Positions 9,186 through 18,135 of a stretch of DNA of 64,000 bases are shown one piece after another. The stretch lies in the NCBI RefSeq assembly GCF_003999975.1, contig NZ_RJAC01000001.1, positions 744,001 to 808,000 on the forward strand. Direction: 5' to 3'. The stretch comes from Actinoplanes solisilvae. Lineage in GTDB: Bacteria; Actinomycetota; Actinomycetes; Mycobacteriales; Micromonosporaceae. How positions within the stretch are numbered: the first letter of the stretch is position 1; every line of letters begins with the position of its first letter. The translations under genes and the position numbers were made by a program. The notes under the pieces were generated by a model, which searched no databases, was not told the DNA's origin, and saw only the letters and a list, made by a program, of their open reading frames with translations.

Positions 9186-10214
9186 TCAGCCTGCGGCGCC
9201 TGCCGTGCCCGCCGTGCTCTCCCGCACCACCAGCCGATGCTCCACCCGCAGCTCGCGAGGCGCCCCCGCCGCCGCCGGCCCGTCCCCCAGCCGTTCCGCG
9301 AGCAGGTCGACCGCGAGCTGCGCGATCCGCGGCGCGTCCGGGGCGATCGTGCTCAGTGTCGGTGTGGAGAAGCGCCCGTCCTCGATGTCGTCGAAGCCGA
9401 TCACCGCCACGTCACCCGGCACCGACACCCCTCGCGACAGCAGCGTGCGCAGCGCCCCCAGCGCCAGCAGGTCGTTGAAGCAGAACACCGCGTCGGGCGG
9501 ATCGTCCGCGTCGAGCAGCCGAGCCATCGCCGCCGCCCCGTCCGCCCGGTGGAAGCCCTCCGCCGGCATCTCCAGCGCCGGGTCGACCGCAAGCCCGGCC
9601 GCGGTCAGCGCCGCCCGATAACCGGCCAGCCGCTGGTGCGCGGTCACCGCCGAGGGCCGGTCCTGCACCCCGATCGCCGCGATGCGCCGCCGCCCCAGCG
9701 AGGTCAGATGGCGGGTCGCGTCGGCCGCCGCGGCCGTGTTGTCGATCGCCACGTGGTCGGCCGGGCCGTGCCAGATCCGTTCGCCGAGCAGCACCATCGG
9801 CGTGCCGTCGCGCAGCGCCAACTCCTCGCCGGCCAGGGCCAGAGGGCTGAAGATCAGCCCGTCGATGGCGTGCCGCCGCAGACCCGCGACGAGGTTGCGT
9901 TCGCGTTCGGCCAGCCCGTCGGTCTGGTCGATCAACACTGTCCATGAGCGACGTTCGGCGGCCTGCACGATCAGCCCGGCGATCTCGGCGAAGTAGGGGA
10001 GCTGGAGCTCGGGCACGGCCAGCGCGATGACTCCCGAGCGGCCACTGCGAAGCTGGCGGGCGGCGATGTTGGGCACGTAGCCGAGCGCCTCGATGGCGGC
10101 CTGCACGCGGGCGCGGGTTGCCGGGGCCACGTGCACATATCCGTTGACGACGTTGGAGACCGTCTTGATGGACACACCGGCCCGCGCGGCGACATCCTTG
10201 AGTCCCGGCGGCAC
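9186..10214 (-). CDS. LacI-family transcriptional regulator of the arabinan operon
   Basis: 342-residue repressor. The N-terminal helix-turn-helix reads LKDVAARAGVSIKTVSNVVNG (residues ~5-25) with the hinge NIAARQLRSGRSG, followed by a periplasmic-binding-like sugar domain (IALAVPELQLPYFAEI, VIGFDDIEDGRFSTP). It lies directly upstream of the GH51-transporter-GH43 genes. A 12-bp operator is present at both its own promoter and theirs, implying autoregulation plus repression until a pentose sugar binds. Confidence 0.9.
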   Translation of the reverse strand: MPPGLKDVAARAGVSIKTVSNVVNGYVHVAPATRARVQAAIEALGYVPNIAARQLRSGRSGVIALAVPELQLPYFAEIAGLIVQAAERRSWTVLIDQTDGLAERERNLVAGLRRHAIDGLIFSPLALAGEELALRDGTPMVLLGERIWHGPADHVAIDNTAAAADATRHLTSLGRRRIAAIGVQDRPSAVTAHQRLAGYRAALTAAGLAVDPALEMPAEGFHRADGAAAMARLLDADDPPDAVFCFNDLLALGALRTLLSRGVSVPGDVAVIGFDDIEDGRFSTPTLSTIAPDAPRIAQLAVDLLAERLGDGPAAAGAPRELRVEHRLVVRESTAGTAGAAG

Positions 10215-10226
10215 GGAAAGGGACTA

Positions 10227-10238
10227 TACAACGTTGCA
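10227..10238. promoter_or_regulatory. LacI operator copy ahead of the lacI-type gene
   Basis: TACAACGTTGCA lies 13 bases upstream of the LacI-gene start and is identical over 12 bases to the site at the GH51 promoter. The position suggests the repressor blocks its own transcription. Confidence 0.7.
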
Positions 10239-10310
10239 GTACTTAAGTCCGATCACCCGGCGGAGCTAAGGGTCCGGTATTGGATCTGCGTTCGCGATTA
10301 CCGTTGCCGC

Positions 10311-11111
10311 ATGTCCGTGAGCGCAGCGTGTCTGCCCGTACGCGAGTCCGAGGTGCGCCTCGAGAGCGACGCCGAGGCCTCAGTAGTGCTGCTGACCGTG
10401 CGCGGCCAGTGGGACCGGGCGCTGTGGGAGCTGTCGTCCGAGCGCCTGAGCAGGTGCCTGGCCGAGCATCCGGAGGCGCTCATCGCCGACCTCACCGAGC
10501 TCGACGACCCCGCGGCCCGCAGCGCCCCACGCTGGGCCGCCGCCCGGCGCGACGCCGCCGGAATGACCCCGCCGGTGCAGCTCGCCCTCTGCATCCCGCC
10601 GGAGCTGCCGCTGGCCGACCGCATGCAGCGTCTGGGCGCGGCCGGTTTCCTGCCGGTCTATGCCCGGGTGCGGCAGGCCCGGGTGGCCATCGCCGGGCGG
10701 CTGCCACTGACCGAGCGGGCCACCCTGCGGCTCGGCCCCGAACCGGACGCGCCGAGTCTCGCCCGCAACCTGGTCAGCGACGCCTGCCTCGCCTGGGAGC
10801 GCGCCGAGCTGCTGCACCCGGGCCGGGCCGTGATGTCCGAACTGGTGACCAACGCGGTCGAGCACGCCCGCACCGAGTTGACCGTCTCGGTCAGCCTGCG
10901 CGGGGCGGGCATTCACCTGAGCGTGGCGGACGGGGTGGCCGAACCGCCCCGTCCGCTCGAGATGGGCCGGGTGCGCCGCGGTCAGCCGCTCGACAACCGC
11001 GGCCACGGCTTGCGCGTTGTCTCCGCGCTCACCGTGGCCTGGGGTTCGCTGCCCACCACCGGCGGAAAACTGGTGTGGGCCACGCTGATGCCGCCTAGCG
11101 CGCCTCGATGA
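10311..11111 (+). CDS. STAS-like plus HATPase anti-sigma-type regulator
   Basis: 266 residues. The N-terminal half (about 15-120) has a STAS-like pattern (SVVLLTVRGQWDRALWEL ... LIADLTELDDP). The C-terminal half is a GHKL ATPase of the RsbW/SpoIIAB class, with N box ELVTNAVEHA, a degenerate DG (VADGVAEPPRP) and GHGLRVVSAL as the G2 region. Such proteins usually bind or phosphorylate anti-sigma antagonists; having both parts in one chain is seen in actinomycetes. Start chosen at MSVSAACLP; longer in-frame starts run into the LacI promoter. Its 3' end overlaps convergent cysN by 17 bases. The target is unknown. Confidence 0.75.
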   Translation: MSVSAACLPVRESEVRLESDAEASVVLLTVRGQWDRALWELSSERLSRCLAEHPEALIADLTELDDPAARSAPRWAAARRDAAGMTPPVQLALCIPPELPLADRMQRLGAAGFLPVYARVRQARVAIAGRLPLTERATLRLGPEPDAPSLARNLVSDACLAWERAELLHPGRAVMSELVTNAVEHARTELTVSVSLRGAGIHLSVADGVAEPPRPLEMGRVRRGQPLDNRGHGLRVVSALTVAWGSLPTTGGKLVWATLMPPSAPR

Positions 11112-12393
11112 TCATGCCGGCGCCGACCGTACGGTTGGTGCCCTCGTCGATCAGGATGAAGCCGCCGGTCGTGCGGTTGCGCCGGTATTCGTCGGCCAGC
11201 AGCGGGAGAGTCGTACGCAGCCGCACGCGCCCGATCTCGTTGAGCACGAGCCCGTCCGCCTGCTCGTCGCGGTGCAGGGTGTTGACGTCCAGCCGGTACT
11301 GCAGGCCGCGAACCACCGTGCGGGCCGTACGGGTCGTGTGCTTGATCGCGTATTTCGCGCCGACCCGCAGCGGGGCCGACTCGTCCATCCAGCAGACCAT
11401 GGCCTCGATGTCCTGGGCGACGGCCGGGGCGTTGTGCGGCCGGCAGATCAGGTCGCCGCGCGAGATGTCGATCTCGTCGTTGAGCCGCACCGTGACCGAC
11501 ATGGGCGGGAACGCCTCGTCGACCGGGCCGTCGGCCGTGTCGATCGCGGCGATCGTGCTGGTCATGCCGGACGGCAGAACCATGACCTCGTCACCGGGCT
11601 TGAGCACGCCCGACGCGACCTGGCCGGCGTAGCCGCGGTAGTCGGTCACGGTCGTCGACTGCGGGCGGATCACGTATTGCACCGGGAACCGCACGTCGAC
11701 CAGGTTGCGGTCGCTGGCGATGTGCACGTGCTCGAGGTGGTGCAGCAGCGACGGACCGTCGTACCACGGGCTGTTCTCGGAGCGGGAGGCGATGTTGTCG
11801 CCGTTCAGCGCCGACACCGGAATGATCGTCAGGTCGGTGATCTCGAGCTTGGCCGCGAACGAGGTGAACTCGTCGGCGATCCGGTCGTAAACCGCCTTGT
11901 CCCAGTCGACCAGGTCCATCTTGTTGATGCAGAGCACCAGGTGGGGCACCCGCAGCAGCGACGTGAGGAACGCGTGCCGGCGCGACTGCTCGACCAGGCC
12001 CTTGCGCGCGTCGACCAGGATCAGCGCCAGGTCGGCGGTCGAGGCGCCGGTGACCATGTTCCGGGTGTACTGAATGTGCCCGGGGGTGTCGGCGATGATG
12101 AACTTGCGCCGCGGGGTGGCGAAGTAGCGGTAGGCCACGTCGATCGTGATGCCCTGCTCACGCTCGGCCCGCAGCCCGTCGGTGAGCAGCGCGAGGTTGG
12201 TGTATTCATCGCCGCGCGACGCGCTGGCCAGCTCGACGGCCTCCAGCTGGTCGGCGAAGATCGTCTTGGTGTCGTACAGCAGGCGGCCGATGAGGGTCGA
12301 CTTGCCGTCGTCGACGCTGCCCGCGGTGGCGAACCGCAGCAGGTCCATGCGCGCGGGAGGCGCCGTCTCGGTCTCCAGGACGGCCTGACTCAT
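11095..12393 (-). CDS. cysN: Sulfate adenylyltransferase subunit 1 (GTPase)
   Basis: 432 residues. The GTPase subunit drives APS formation from ATP and sulfate with CysD. P-loop GSVDDGKST near residue 26, switch region DTPGHIQYTRNM, guanine specificity NKMD, then EF-Tu-like beta-barrel domains. No fused CysC kinase domain, unlike mycobacterial CysNC. The ATG overlaps the cysD stop by one base (TGATG). Confidence 0.95.
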   Translation of the reverse strand: MSQAVLETETAPPARMDLLRFATAGSVDDGKSTLIGRLLYDTKTIFADQLEAVELASASRGDEYTNLALLTDGLRAEREQGITIDVAYRYFATPRRKFIIADTPGHIQYTRNMVTGASTADLALILVDARKGLVEQSRRHAFLTSLLRVPHLVLCINKMDLVDWDKAVYDRIADEFTSFAAKLEITDLTIIPVSALNGDNIASRSENSPWYDGPSLLHHLEHVHIASDRNLVDVRFPVQYVIRPQSTTVTDYRGYAGQVASGVLKPGDEVMVLPSGMTSTIAAIDTADGPVDEAFPPMSVTVRLNDEIDISRGDLICRPHNAPAVAQDIEAMVCWMDESAPLRVGAKYAIKHTTRTARTVVRGLQYRLDVNTLHRDEQADGLVLNEIGRVRLRTTLPLLADEYRRNRTTGGFILIDEGTNRTVGAGMIIEAR

Positions 12394-13304
12394 CAGAAGT
12401 AACCCTCTCGCTTGCGGTCTTCCATGGCGGCCTCGCTGACCTTGTCGTCCCCGCGGGTCGCGCCGCGCTCGGTGATCCGGGTCGCGGCGACCTCGTCGAT
12501 CACCTTCTCCACCGTGTCGGCCTCGGAGAGCACGGCCGCGGTCTGCGAGGCGTCGCCGACCGTGCGGTAACGCACCCGGCGCACCTCGGAGGTCTCGCCG
12601 TCGCGCAGCTTGATGAACTCGTTCACCGCGTAGAACATCCCGGCGCGCTCGACGACCTCACGGTCGTGGGCGTAGTAGATGCTCGGCAGCGGGATCTGCT
12701 CCTTGGCGATGTAGTGCCAGACGTCGAGCTCGGTCCAGTTCGACAGCGGGAACACCCGGATCGACTCGCCCGGGTGGTGCCGGCCGTTGTAGAGCGCCCA
12801 CAGCTCGGGCCGCTGATTCTTGGGGTCCCACTGGCCGAACTCGTCGCGGAAGCTGAACATGCGCTCCTTGGCGCGCGCCTTCTCCTCGTCGCGCCGGGCA
12901 CCGCCGAACAGGGCGTCGAACCGGTATTTCTCGACCGCGGCCAGCAGCACCGGGGTCTGGATGCGGTTGCGGGTGCCGTCGGGCAGCTCGCGCACGTGGC
13001 CGCTGTCGATCGCCTCCTGCACGCTCGCCACGACCAGGTTCAGCCCCAGGGTGGCGACGCGGGAGTCGCGGTATTCGAGCACCTCGGCGAAGTTGTGGCC
13101 GGTGTCGACGTGCATGACCGGGAACGGGATGCGCGCCGGGGCGAACGCCTTCTCGGCCAGCCGGAGCATGACGATCGAGTCCTTGCCGCCGGAGAACAGC
13201 AGGACGGGACGCTCGAACTCGGCCATCACCTCGCGCATCACGAAAATGCTCTCGGCTTCGAGGGCATCCAGATGCGAGACGCGGTAAGGCTTCGTCTGGC
13301 TCAT
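12393..13304 (-). CDS. cysD: Sulfate adenylyltransferase subunit 2
   Basis: 303 residues; makes APS from sulfate and ATP in complex with CysN. PP-loop SGGKDSIVMLRLAEKAF around residue 40, then the CysD-typical VMHVDTGHNF and FSFRDEFGQWDPKNQRPELW. Start MSQTKPYRVS has GGAG about 8 bases upstream; the longer reading frame into the cysQ end has no support. First gene of the cysDN pair, directly downstream of cysQ. Confidence 0.95.
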   Translation of the reverse strand: MSQTKPYRVSHLDALEAESIFVMREVMAEFERPVLLFSGGKDSIVMLRLAEKAFAPARIPFPVMHVDTGHNFAEVLEYRDSRVATLGLNLVVASVQEAIDSGHVRELPDGTRNRIQTPVLLAAVEKYRFDALFGGARRDEEKARAKERMFSFRDEFGQWDPKNQRPELWALYNGRHHPGESIRVFPLSNWTELDVWHYIAKEQIPLPSIYYAHDREVVERAGMFYAVNEFIKLRDGETSEVRRVRYRTVGDASQTAAVLSEADTVEKVIDEVAATRITERGATRGDDKVSEAAMEDRKREGYF

Positions 13305-13350
13305 CAATAGGCTCCAGACCGGTTGGGGGGCATGTGCACTCTTTAAAACG

Positions 13351-14241
13351 TCATTCTGAGGGAAGGTGACGCTGCAACGCTGCAAGCAACCGAGGAGCGA
13401 GATCCTTACGGCACACGACCAGGTCGGGCAGCTTAGGATCGGCCTCGTTGTATTTCAGCTCAGATCCGTCAATCCGGCTAGCGTGCAGCCCAGTGGCCAA
13501 TGCCACAGCAACCGGCGCGGCCGAATCCCACTCGTACTGGCCGCCGGCATGCACGTAGGCGTCGGCCTCGCCGTTGATCACCGCGGCGATCTTGACGCCG
13601 GCCGAGCCCATCGGCACCAGTTCAGCCCCGATCTCCTCGGCCAGCGCGGTGACGAAGGCCGGCGGCCGGGTGCGGCTCGCGGCGATGCGGATCGGCCCGC
13701 CGGTCGCGGCGGTCAGCGGCAGCGGCGGATAGGCCGGCGCGTGGTCGGTGGCGATCGTGCGGTGCTGAGCCGGCATCGCGACCGCACCCGCGGCCAGGCA
13801 GGACGGGCTGTTGCAGTCGGCCGTCCAGAGCGCGACGTGCACCGCCCAGTCGGGCCGGCCCTCCTCGGAGAACTCGCGGGTCCCGTCGAGCGGGTCGATG
13901 ATCCACACCCGGGTGGCGCCGAGCCGCTCGGGCCGCACCACGCTGGGCTCGCCGTCGCGCCAGGCGTCACGGGCGTGGTCGTCCTCCTCGGACAGGACCG
14001 CGTCGGCCGGGCGCCAGCGGGCCAGTTCGGCCCGCATCAGGTGGTGCGCCGCCTTGTCGCCGGCCGCCTTGAGGGCAGCGCCGTCGGCGAAGCCCATCTC
14101 CTCGCGGACCCGCAGCAGCGCCTGACCGGCCCGGTCGGCCAGCCAGCGGGCGAAGGCCGCGTCGTTCACCGGCGGAGTGCCGCCGTCGGTGCTCTCCCGT
14201 TGGGGAGTTACGCGCGCCGACGTCTCTGTCCGCTCGCTCAT
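13351..14241 (-). CDS. cysQ: 3'(2'),5'-bisphosphate nucleotidase, CysQ type
   Basis: 296-residue inositol-monophosphatase-fold enzyme. It removes the 3' phosphate of PAP left over from PAPS use, so sulfate assimilation or sulfotransfer is not blocked. Metal-binding motifs: LSEEDD (Glu in loop 1), IIDPLDGTREFSE and the C-terminal YEWDSAAPVAVA. Start MSERTETSARV has AGAGGGAG upstream. Clusters with cysDN in the same direction, which supports CysQ over a general inositol phosphatase. Confidence 0.88.
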   Translation of the reverse strand: MSERTETSARVTPQRESTDGGTPPVNDAAFARWLADRAGQALLRVREEMGFADGAALKAAGDKAAHHLMRAELARWRPADAVLSEEDDHARDAWRDGEPSVVRPERLGATRVWIIDPLDGTREFSEEGRPDWAVHVALWTADCNSPSCLAAGAVAMPAQHRTIATDHAPAYPPLPLTAATGGPIRIAASRTRPPAFVTALAEEIGAELVPMGSAGVKIAAVINGEADAYVHAGGQYEWDSAAPVAVALATGLHASRIDGSELKYNEADPKLPDLVVCRKDLAPRLLAALQRHLPSE

Positions 14242-14264
14242 ACCTCTGCCGCTCCCTCTAAAGA

Positions 14265-16133
14265 TCAGTACGCTCCGGAAGACCGCACCACTGCGGTCAT
14301 GGTGCGCAACAGGATCACCAGATCCAAGCTGAGCGTCCAGTTCTCCACATAGCGCAGGTCCAGCCGGACCGCTTCCTCCCACGGCAGGTCCGAACGTCCG
14401 GAAACCTGCCACAGGCCTGTCATACCCGGCTTGACGGCGAGCCGGCGTCGCACGTCGTCGGCGTACACCGCCACCTCGGACGGCAGCGGCGGCCGCGGCC
14501 CGACCAGCGACATCTGCCCCAGCAAGACGTTGAGCAGCTGCGGCAGCTCGTCGAGCGAGAAACGACGCAGGTAATGCCCGACCCGGGTCACCCGCGGGTC
14601 GTCACGGATCTTGAAGAGCACACCGTCGTGCTCGTTGAGATGCCTCAGCTCGGCGAGCCGCGCCTCGGCATCCACATACATGCTTCTGAACTTGAAGATG
14701 CGGAACAGACGGCCGTCGCGCCCGACCCGCACCTGCCGAAAGAGTACCGGCCCGCGTGAGGTGCACCGCACACACAGTGCGACGGCCATCAGCAACGGAC
14801 CGAAGATCATCAATAGGGCGAGGGCCCCGAGCCGGTCGAAGACCTCTTTGACCAGGCGCGACCCGCCGTGCAGCCGCGGATGCTCGACGTGCAGCATCGG
14901 CAGACCGTCGAACGGCCGGATCGTCGTACGGGCGCCCGCGACATCGACGAGAGCGCTGGCCACGACCAGGTCCACCTCGTCGCGCTCCAGCCGCCAGGCC
15001 AGCCGCCGCAACGTCGCGCCGTCGAGCTCGGGGCAGCTCAGCACGACCACGGTGTCGGCGTCAGCCTGTTCGACCGCCCCCGCCACATCGTCGAAAGTCC
15101 CATAGACGACGAGCTCGCTCACACCCTCGCCGTCGTGTTCGGGCGGCAGGCAGACGCCCACCACCTCGAGCCCGTGATAGCGCTCGCGCCGAAGCTGCCG
15201 GCTCATCCCGATGACCGAGAGCTCGTGCCCGACCAGGATCACCCGGCGCAGACTCTCCCCCCGGCCGCGGGCCAGGTGCAGCCGTTTGCGCAGCGCGAAC
15301 CGCAGCACCACCGACGAGGCGATCGCCGTCGGCAGAGCGGCCAGCACATAGCTCCGGGCCAGATCCAGATCCAGCGCGTACGACACCAGGGCCGCACCCG
15401 CGATCAAGCCGACCCCGCCGCGCAGCACCCGCTGGTACTCGTCCGTCCCCACGAACAGATAGCGCCGCTCATAGGCCCGCGCGACCGCGAGCACGACCAG
15501 CAACAGCACCGGCAACATCGCCGACAGGAACATGTACGCCCGGTTGTAGCTGGTCACGTCGTCGCCGAAGCGCAACGCGAACGTCGCCGCCCCGGCCGCC
15601 GTGCCCGCCGCCAGATCGCAGAGCACCAGCGAGCGCACATAGCTGCGCTCCCAGCGCTGCCGGCGCGACATGGCTGCGTGCCGTCCACGCGAGCGGACGA
15701 ACGGGCGGGTCGCCGGCCGCACCGCCGCCGACCGGTTCGGACGATCGGACCAGTGCCGGTCGATCGCCCGGTTCCGGGCCGGGTCAGGCCGCCCGCGCGT
15801 GCTCAGCGGCGGCGCGTTGTCCGGCCGCGCCGGACCGGTGGTCCGCCCCGCGTTCGGGCGGGTCGTGACGGTCGCGCCCGCGCCGGCCGGTGGCGGACTT
15901 TGCGGGACGATCGGCGCCGGGATCCAGGATCGCCGCGAACCGTGATTGGCCGGCGGATGATTGGCCCACCCGTAGCCCTCGGGCGGATGAACCGGCGGGC
16001 GCTCCGCACGGACCGGCGGGCGCTCCGGGCGCACCGGCCGGATCGCCGGCAGCAGCACCGTCGGCTGCGACAGCACCGCCTCCTGCGTGGACAGGTCCTG
16101 TCGCACTCCGAACCTCCCCCAACCACCGGTCAT
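14265..16133 (-). CDS. Polyprenyl-phosphate sugar-1-phosphate transferase (exopolysaccharide initiation)
   Basis: 622 residues. The N-terminal ~160 are Pro/Arg-rich and probably disordered in the cytoplasm (VRPERPPVRAERPPV repeats). Four membrane helices and a CoA-binding-like Rossmann region (VILVGHELSVIGMSRQL) follow. The C-terminal bacterial sugar transferase has RQVRVGRDGRLFRIFKFRSM, LDELPQLLNVLLGQMSLVGP and PGMTGLWQVSGR. It moves a hexose-1-phosphate onto undecaprenyl phosphate to start exopolysaccharide synthesis. No other glycan genes adjoin. It lies just upstream of cysQ-cysDN, which may only be coincidence. Confidence 0.88.
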   Translation of the reverse strand: MTGGWGRFGVRQDLSTQEAVLSQPTVLLPAIRPVRPERPPVRAERPPVHPPEGYGWANHPPANHGSRRSWIPAPIVPQSPPPAGAGATVTTRPNAGRTTGPARPDNAPPLSTRGRPDPARNRAIDRHWSDRPNRSAAVRPATRPFVRSRGRHAAMSRRQRWERSYVRSLVLCDLAAGTAAGAATFALRFGDDVTSYNRAYMFLSAMLPVLLLVVLAVARAYERRYLFVGTDEYQRVLRGGVGLIAGAALVSYALDLDLARSYVLAALPTAIASSVVLRFALRKRLHLARGRGESLRRVILVGHELSVIGMSRQLRRERYHGLEVVGVCLPPEHDGEGVSELVVYGTFDDVAGAVEQADADTVVVLSCPELDGATLRRLAWRLERDEVDLVVASALVDVAGARTTIRPFDGLPMLHVEHPRLHGGSRLVKEVFDRLGALALLMIFGPLLMAVALCVRCTSRGPVLFRQVRVGRDGRLFRIFKFRSMYVDAEARLAELRHLNEHDGVLFKIRDDPRVTRVGHYLRRFSLDELPQLLNVLLGQMSLVGPRPPLPSEVAVYADDVRRRLAVKPGMTGLWQVSGRSDLPWEEAVRLDLRYVENWTLSLDLVILLRTMTAVVRSSGAY

Positions 16134-16246
16134 AGCGCACCGAACCGGTGCATACGTGTGACCAACGGTCGGACGGTCATGAGCGTCACGGGATCAGGAG
16201 ACGGACAAAACCGCCCAAACGATCTATCTGTTCCGTCCCACCGGCA

Positions 16247-16831
16247 TCAACTGCCGTGGTATTTGTTCTGCGCCCACTCCACGCCCTCGAGCACGATCGC
16301 CTCGACCACGTCAGCCGCCCGGTCGACGAGAAAGTCCAGCTCCTTACGCTCCGCACCGGAGAAGTCGGCGAGCACGTAGTCGGCCGGATCCTGCCGGCCC
16401 GGGGGACGGCCCACCCCGAACCGCACCCGCGCGTATTCCTTGCTCGCCAACGACTTCGACATGGAACGCAAACCGTTGTGGCCACCCTCACCACCACCAC
16501 GCTTGGCTCGCACCTGTCCGAACGGCACATCAAGCTCATCGTGCACGGCAATCACGTTCGCCACCGGCACTTTGAAGAACTGGGCCAGCGAGACCACGGG
16601 CGCACCCGACAGGTTCATGAACGTCAGCGGCTTGACCAGCACCAATTTGGGACCGCCGAAACCCAACCGGCCCTCAGCCACCTCAGCGTGCGCGCGCTTG
16701 GACCGGCCGAACTTCGCACCCACCCGGGACGCCAGCAGATCGGCGACCATGAAACCCACGTTGTGCCGGTTGCCGGCGTACTGCTTGCCGGGGTTACCGA
16801 GACCGACCACCAGCCACGGCTCGTCGCTCAC
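16247..16831 (-). CDS. pth: Peptidyl-tRNA hydrolase
   Basis: 194 residues; recycles peptidyl-tRNA dropped from ribosomes. [20 protein letters not shown] holds the catalytic His, with LTFMNLSG and the [11 protein letters not shown]sp further on. Start is a GTG ([10 protein letters not shown]) with GGAGG just upstream; an ATG 12 codons earlier lies before that site and is unlikely. Follows rplY in the same direction, the usual rplY-pth order, but a strong hairpin separates them. Confidence 0.94.
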   Translation of the reverse strand: MSDEPWLVVGLGNPGKQYAGNRHNVGFMVADLLASRVGAKFGRSKRAHAEVAEGRLGFGGPKLVLVKPLTFMNLSGAPVVSLAQFFKVPVANVIAVHDELDVPFGQVRAKRGGGEGGHNGLRSMSKSLASKEYARVRFGVGRPPGRQDPADYVLADFSGAERKELDFLVDRAADVVEAIVLEGVEWAQNKYHGS

Positions 16832-16865
16832 TGCGCCTCCACACGTAAAAGCGTGCCCATACAAC

Positions 16866-16899
16866 ACCGGGGAAAGTGCCCCCTGGCACTTTCCCCGGT
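16866..16899 (-). terminator. Perfect 15-bp hairpin between rplY and pth
   Basis: Arms ACCGGGGAAAGTGCC (16866-16880) and GGCACTTTCCCCGGT (16885-16899) around a 4-base loop. It lies 29 bases beyond the rplY stop and 35 before the pth start. The T content downstream on the minus strand is weak, so it may attenuate rather than fully stop rplY transcripts. Confidence 0.65.
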
Positions 16900-16927
16900 C
16901 ACTGCTTCTTCGCCGACTTGGCGGGTC

Positions 16928-17554
16928 TTACTCCGCGGGCGCGGCCTCAGCGGTCTCGGCGGTCTCTTCGCCGGCCTCGCCGGTGTCGCCCTCGAGCTGC
17001 TCGGCGGTCTGCGCCTGCGAGACGATCGCCAGCACGAGCTCGGGCTCGACGGCCAGCTCGGTGCCGGTCGGCAGCGTCACGTCGCCGGCGGTGATCTGCG
17101 CGCCGGCCTCGAGGCCCTCGATCGAAACCAGGAGCTCGCTCGGCAGGTGCATCGCCTCGGCGACCACGGCCAGCGTGGTCGACTCGCTGACGACGAGCGT
17201 GTTGCGGGCGGCCTCACCGGTCAGCGTCACCGGGACGTCGACCTGCACCTTCTCGCCCCGCTTCACGATGATCAGGTCAACGTGCTCGTAGGTGTCCTTG
17301 ATCGGGTCACGCTGGATCGCCTTCGGCAGCGCCAGCGTCGTGCCCGACGCGCCATTGATGTCGATCGTGAAAACCTGGTTGAGTCCACCGTGCCGGATGG
17401 CAGCCGCGAACTCACGGGCCGGCAGCGCGATGTGCTGCGGCTTCTCGCCGTGGCCGTAAAGCACGGCGGGCACCAAACCGGCCCGGCGCGTGCGGCGGGC
17501 ACCACCCTTGCCGAACTCGGTGCGGGGCTCGGCGCTGATCTTTACCTCGGACAC
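16928..17554 (-). CDS. rplY: 50S ribosomal protein L25/general stress protein Ctc
   Basis: 208 residues with the two-domain Ctc layout. The N-terminal L25 core (ISAEPRTEFGKGGARRTRRAG) binds 5S rRNA, and the beta-rich TL5-like domain follows (HVDLIIVKRGEKVQVDVPV). An acidic Ala/Glu tail ends the protein, common in actinobacteria. GTG start preceded by AGGAG. Upstream is a ~580-base spacer to prs, so a long leader is possible. Confidence 0.95.
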   Translation of the reverse strand: MSEVKISAEPRTEFGKGGARRTRRAGLVPAVLYGHGEKPQHIALPAREFAAAIRHGGLNQVFTIDINGASGTTLALPKAIQRDPIKDTYEHVDLIIVKRGEKVQVDVPVTLTGEAARNTLVVSESTTLAVVAEAMHLPSELLVSIEGLEAGAQITAGDVTLPTGTELAVEPELVLAIVSQAQTAEQLEGDTGEAGEETAETAEAAPAE

Positions 17555-18135
17555 GGGGAAGCTCCTGAAACTCTTGGATCGGGCTGCGACTTAGTCGGCG
17601 TGCGGTTCCGGCAGTGTCTGTCTGTGGCAATCGGCCGCCGTCGGTGCTGGAGGCCGTCGTCGGCGCTGCCGGGCAAGGGGGGCGCGCTGGGCACAGGCCC
17701 GGAGCACCGCGTCGATCACGGTGCCCCCGATCGGTTGCGAACCTCAGCAGACCGCGGGGCACCCTCGCCGTGGCAACCGCACTATCTTACCTTCCACCCG
17801 AGCGCACGAATCAGCGGGTCCGGCGTGGTCCCGCCGTTCCCGCGAACTTCACCCGCTCGGAGCACCCCCGCATCCGGAAATCCGCGGAACACCCCACCGC
17901 AAACCCGGCATACAGCGTCCCCGGCAAGCATCGAGAATCACAAACCCGCAAAAGCAGGACTCGGTCGCGATCAAGCAGGTCTCGATCGCGTCAGCAGCTC
18001 AACCCCAAGACCAGCCTCGGGGCTTTCGTTGCAGGACAGCCCGGGCGGGCGGCACGGACGCCGGGACGGCAGCCAGCCGGCCGGCACGCCCCGAACTGGT
18101 GGGACGACCCGTACTTCTGCGGTTTCGCGGTTGCT
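17555..18135. other. Spacer between prs and rplY without a recognisable gene
   Basis: About 580 bases. I see no tRNA, no credible reading frame and no strong hairpin. On the minus strand a TAAGAT (17784-17789) could be the -10 element of rplY, giving a leader of roughly 220 bases, but the matching -35 is poor. The half nearest prs is ordinary high-GC sequence. Confidence 0.4.

Noticed and set aside
13366..13386. TGCAACG-containing stretch resembling the LacI operator
   Set aside because: It lies inside the 3' end of cysQ and lacks the TACAACGTTGCA core.
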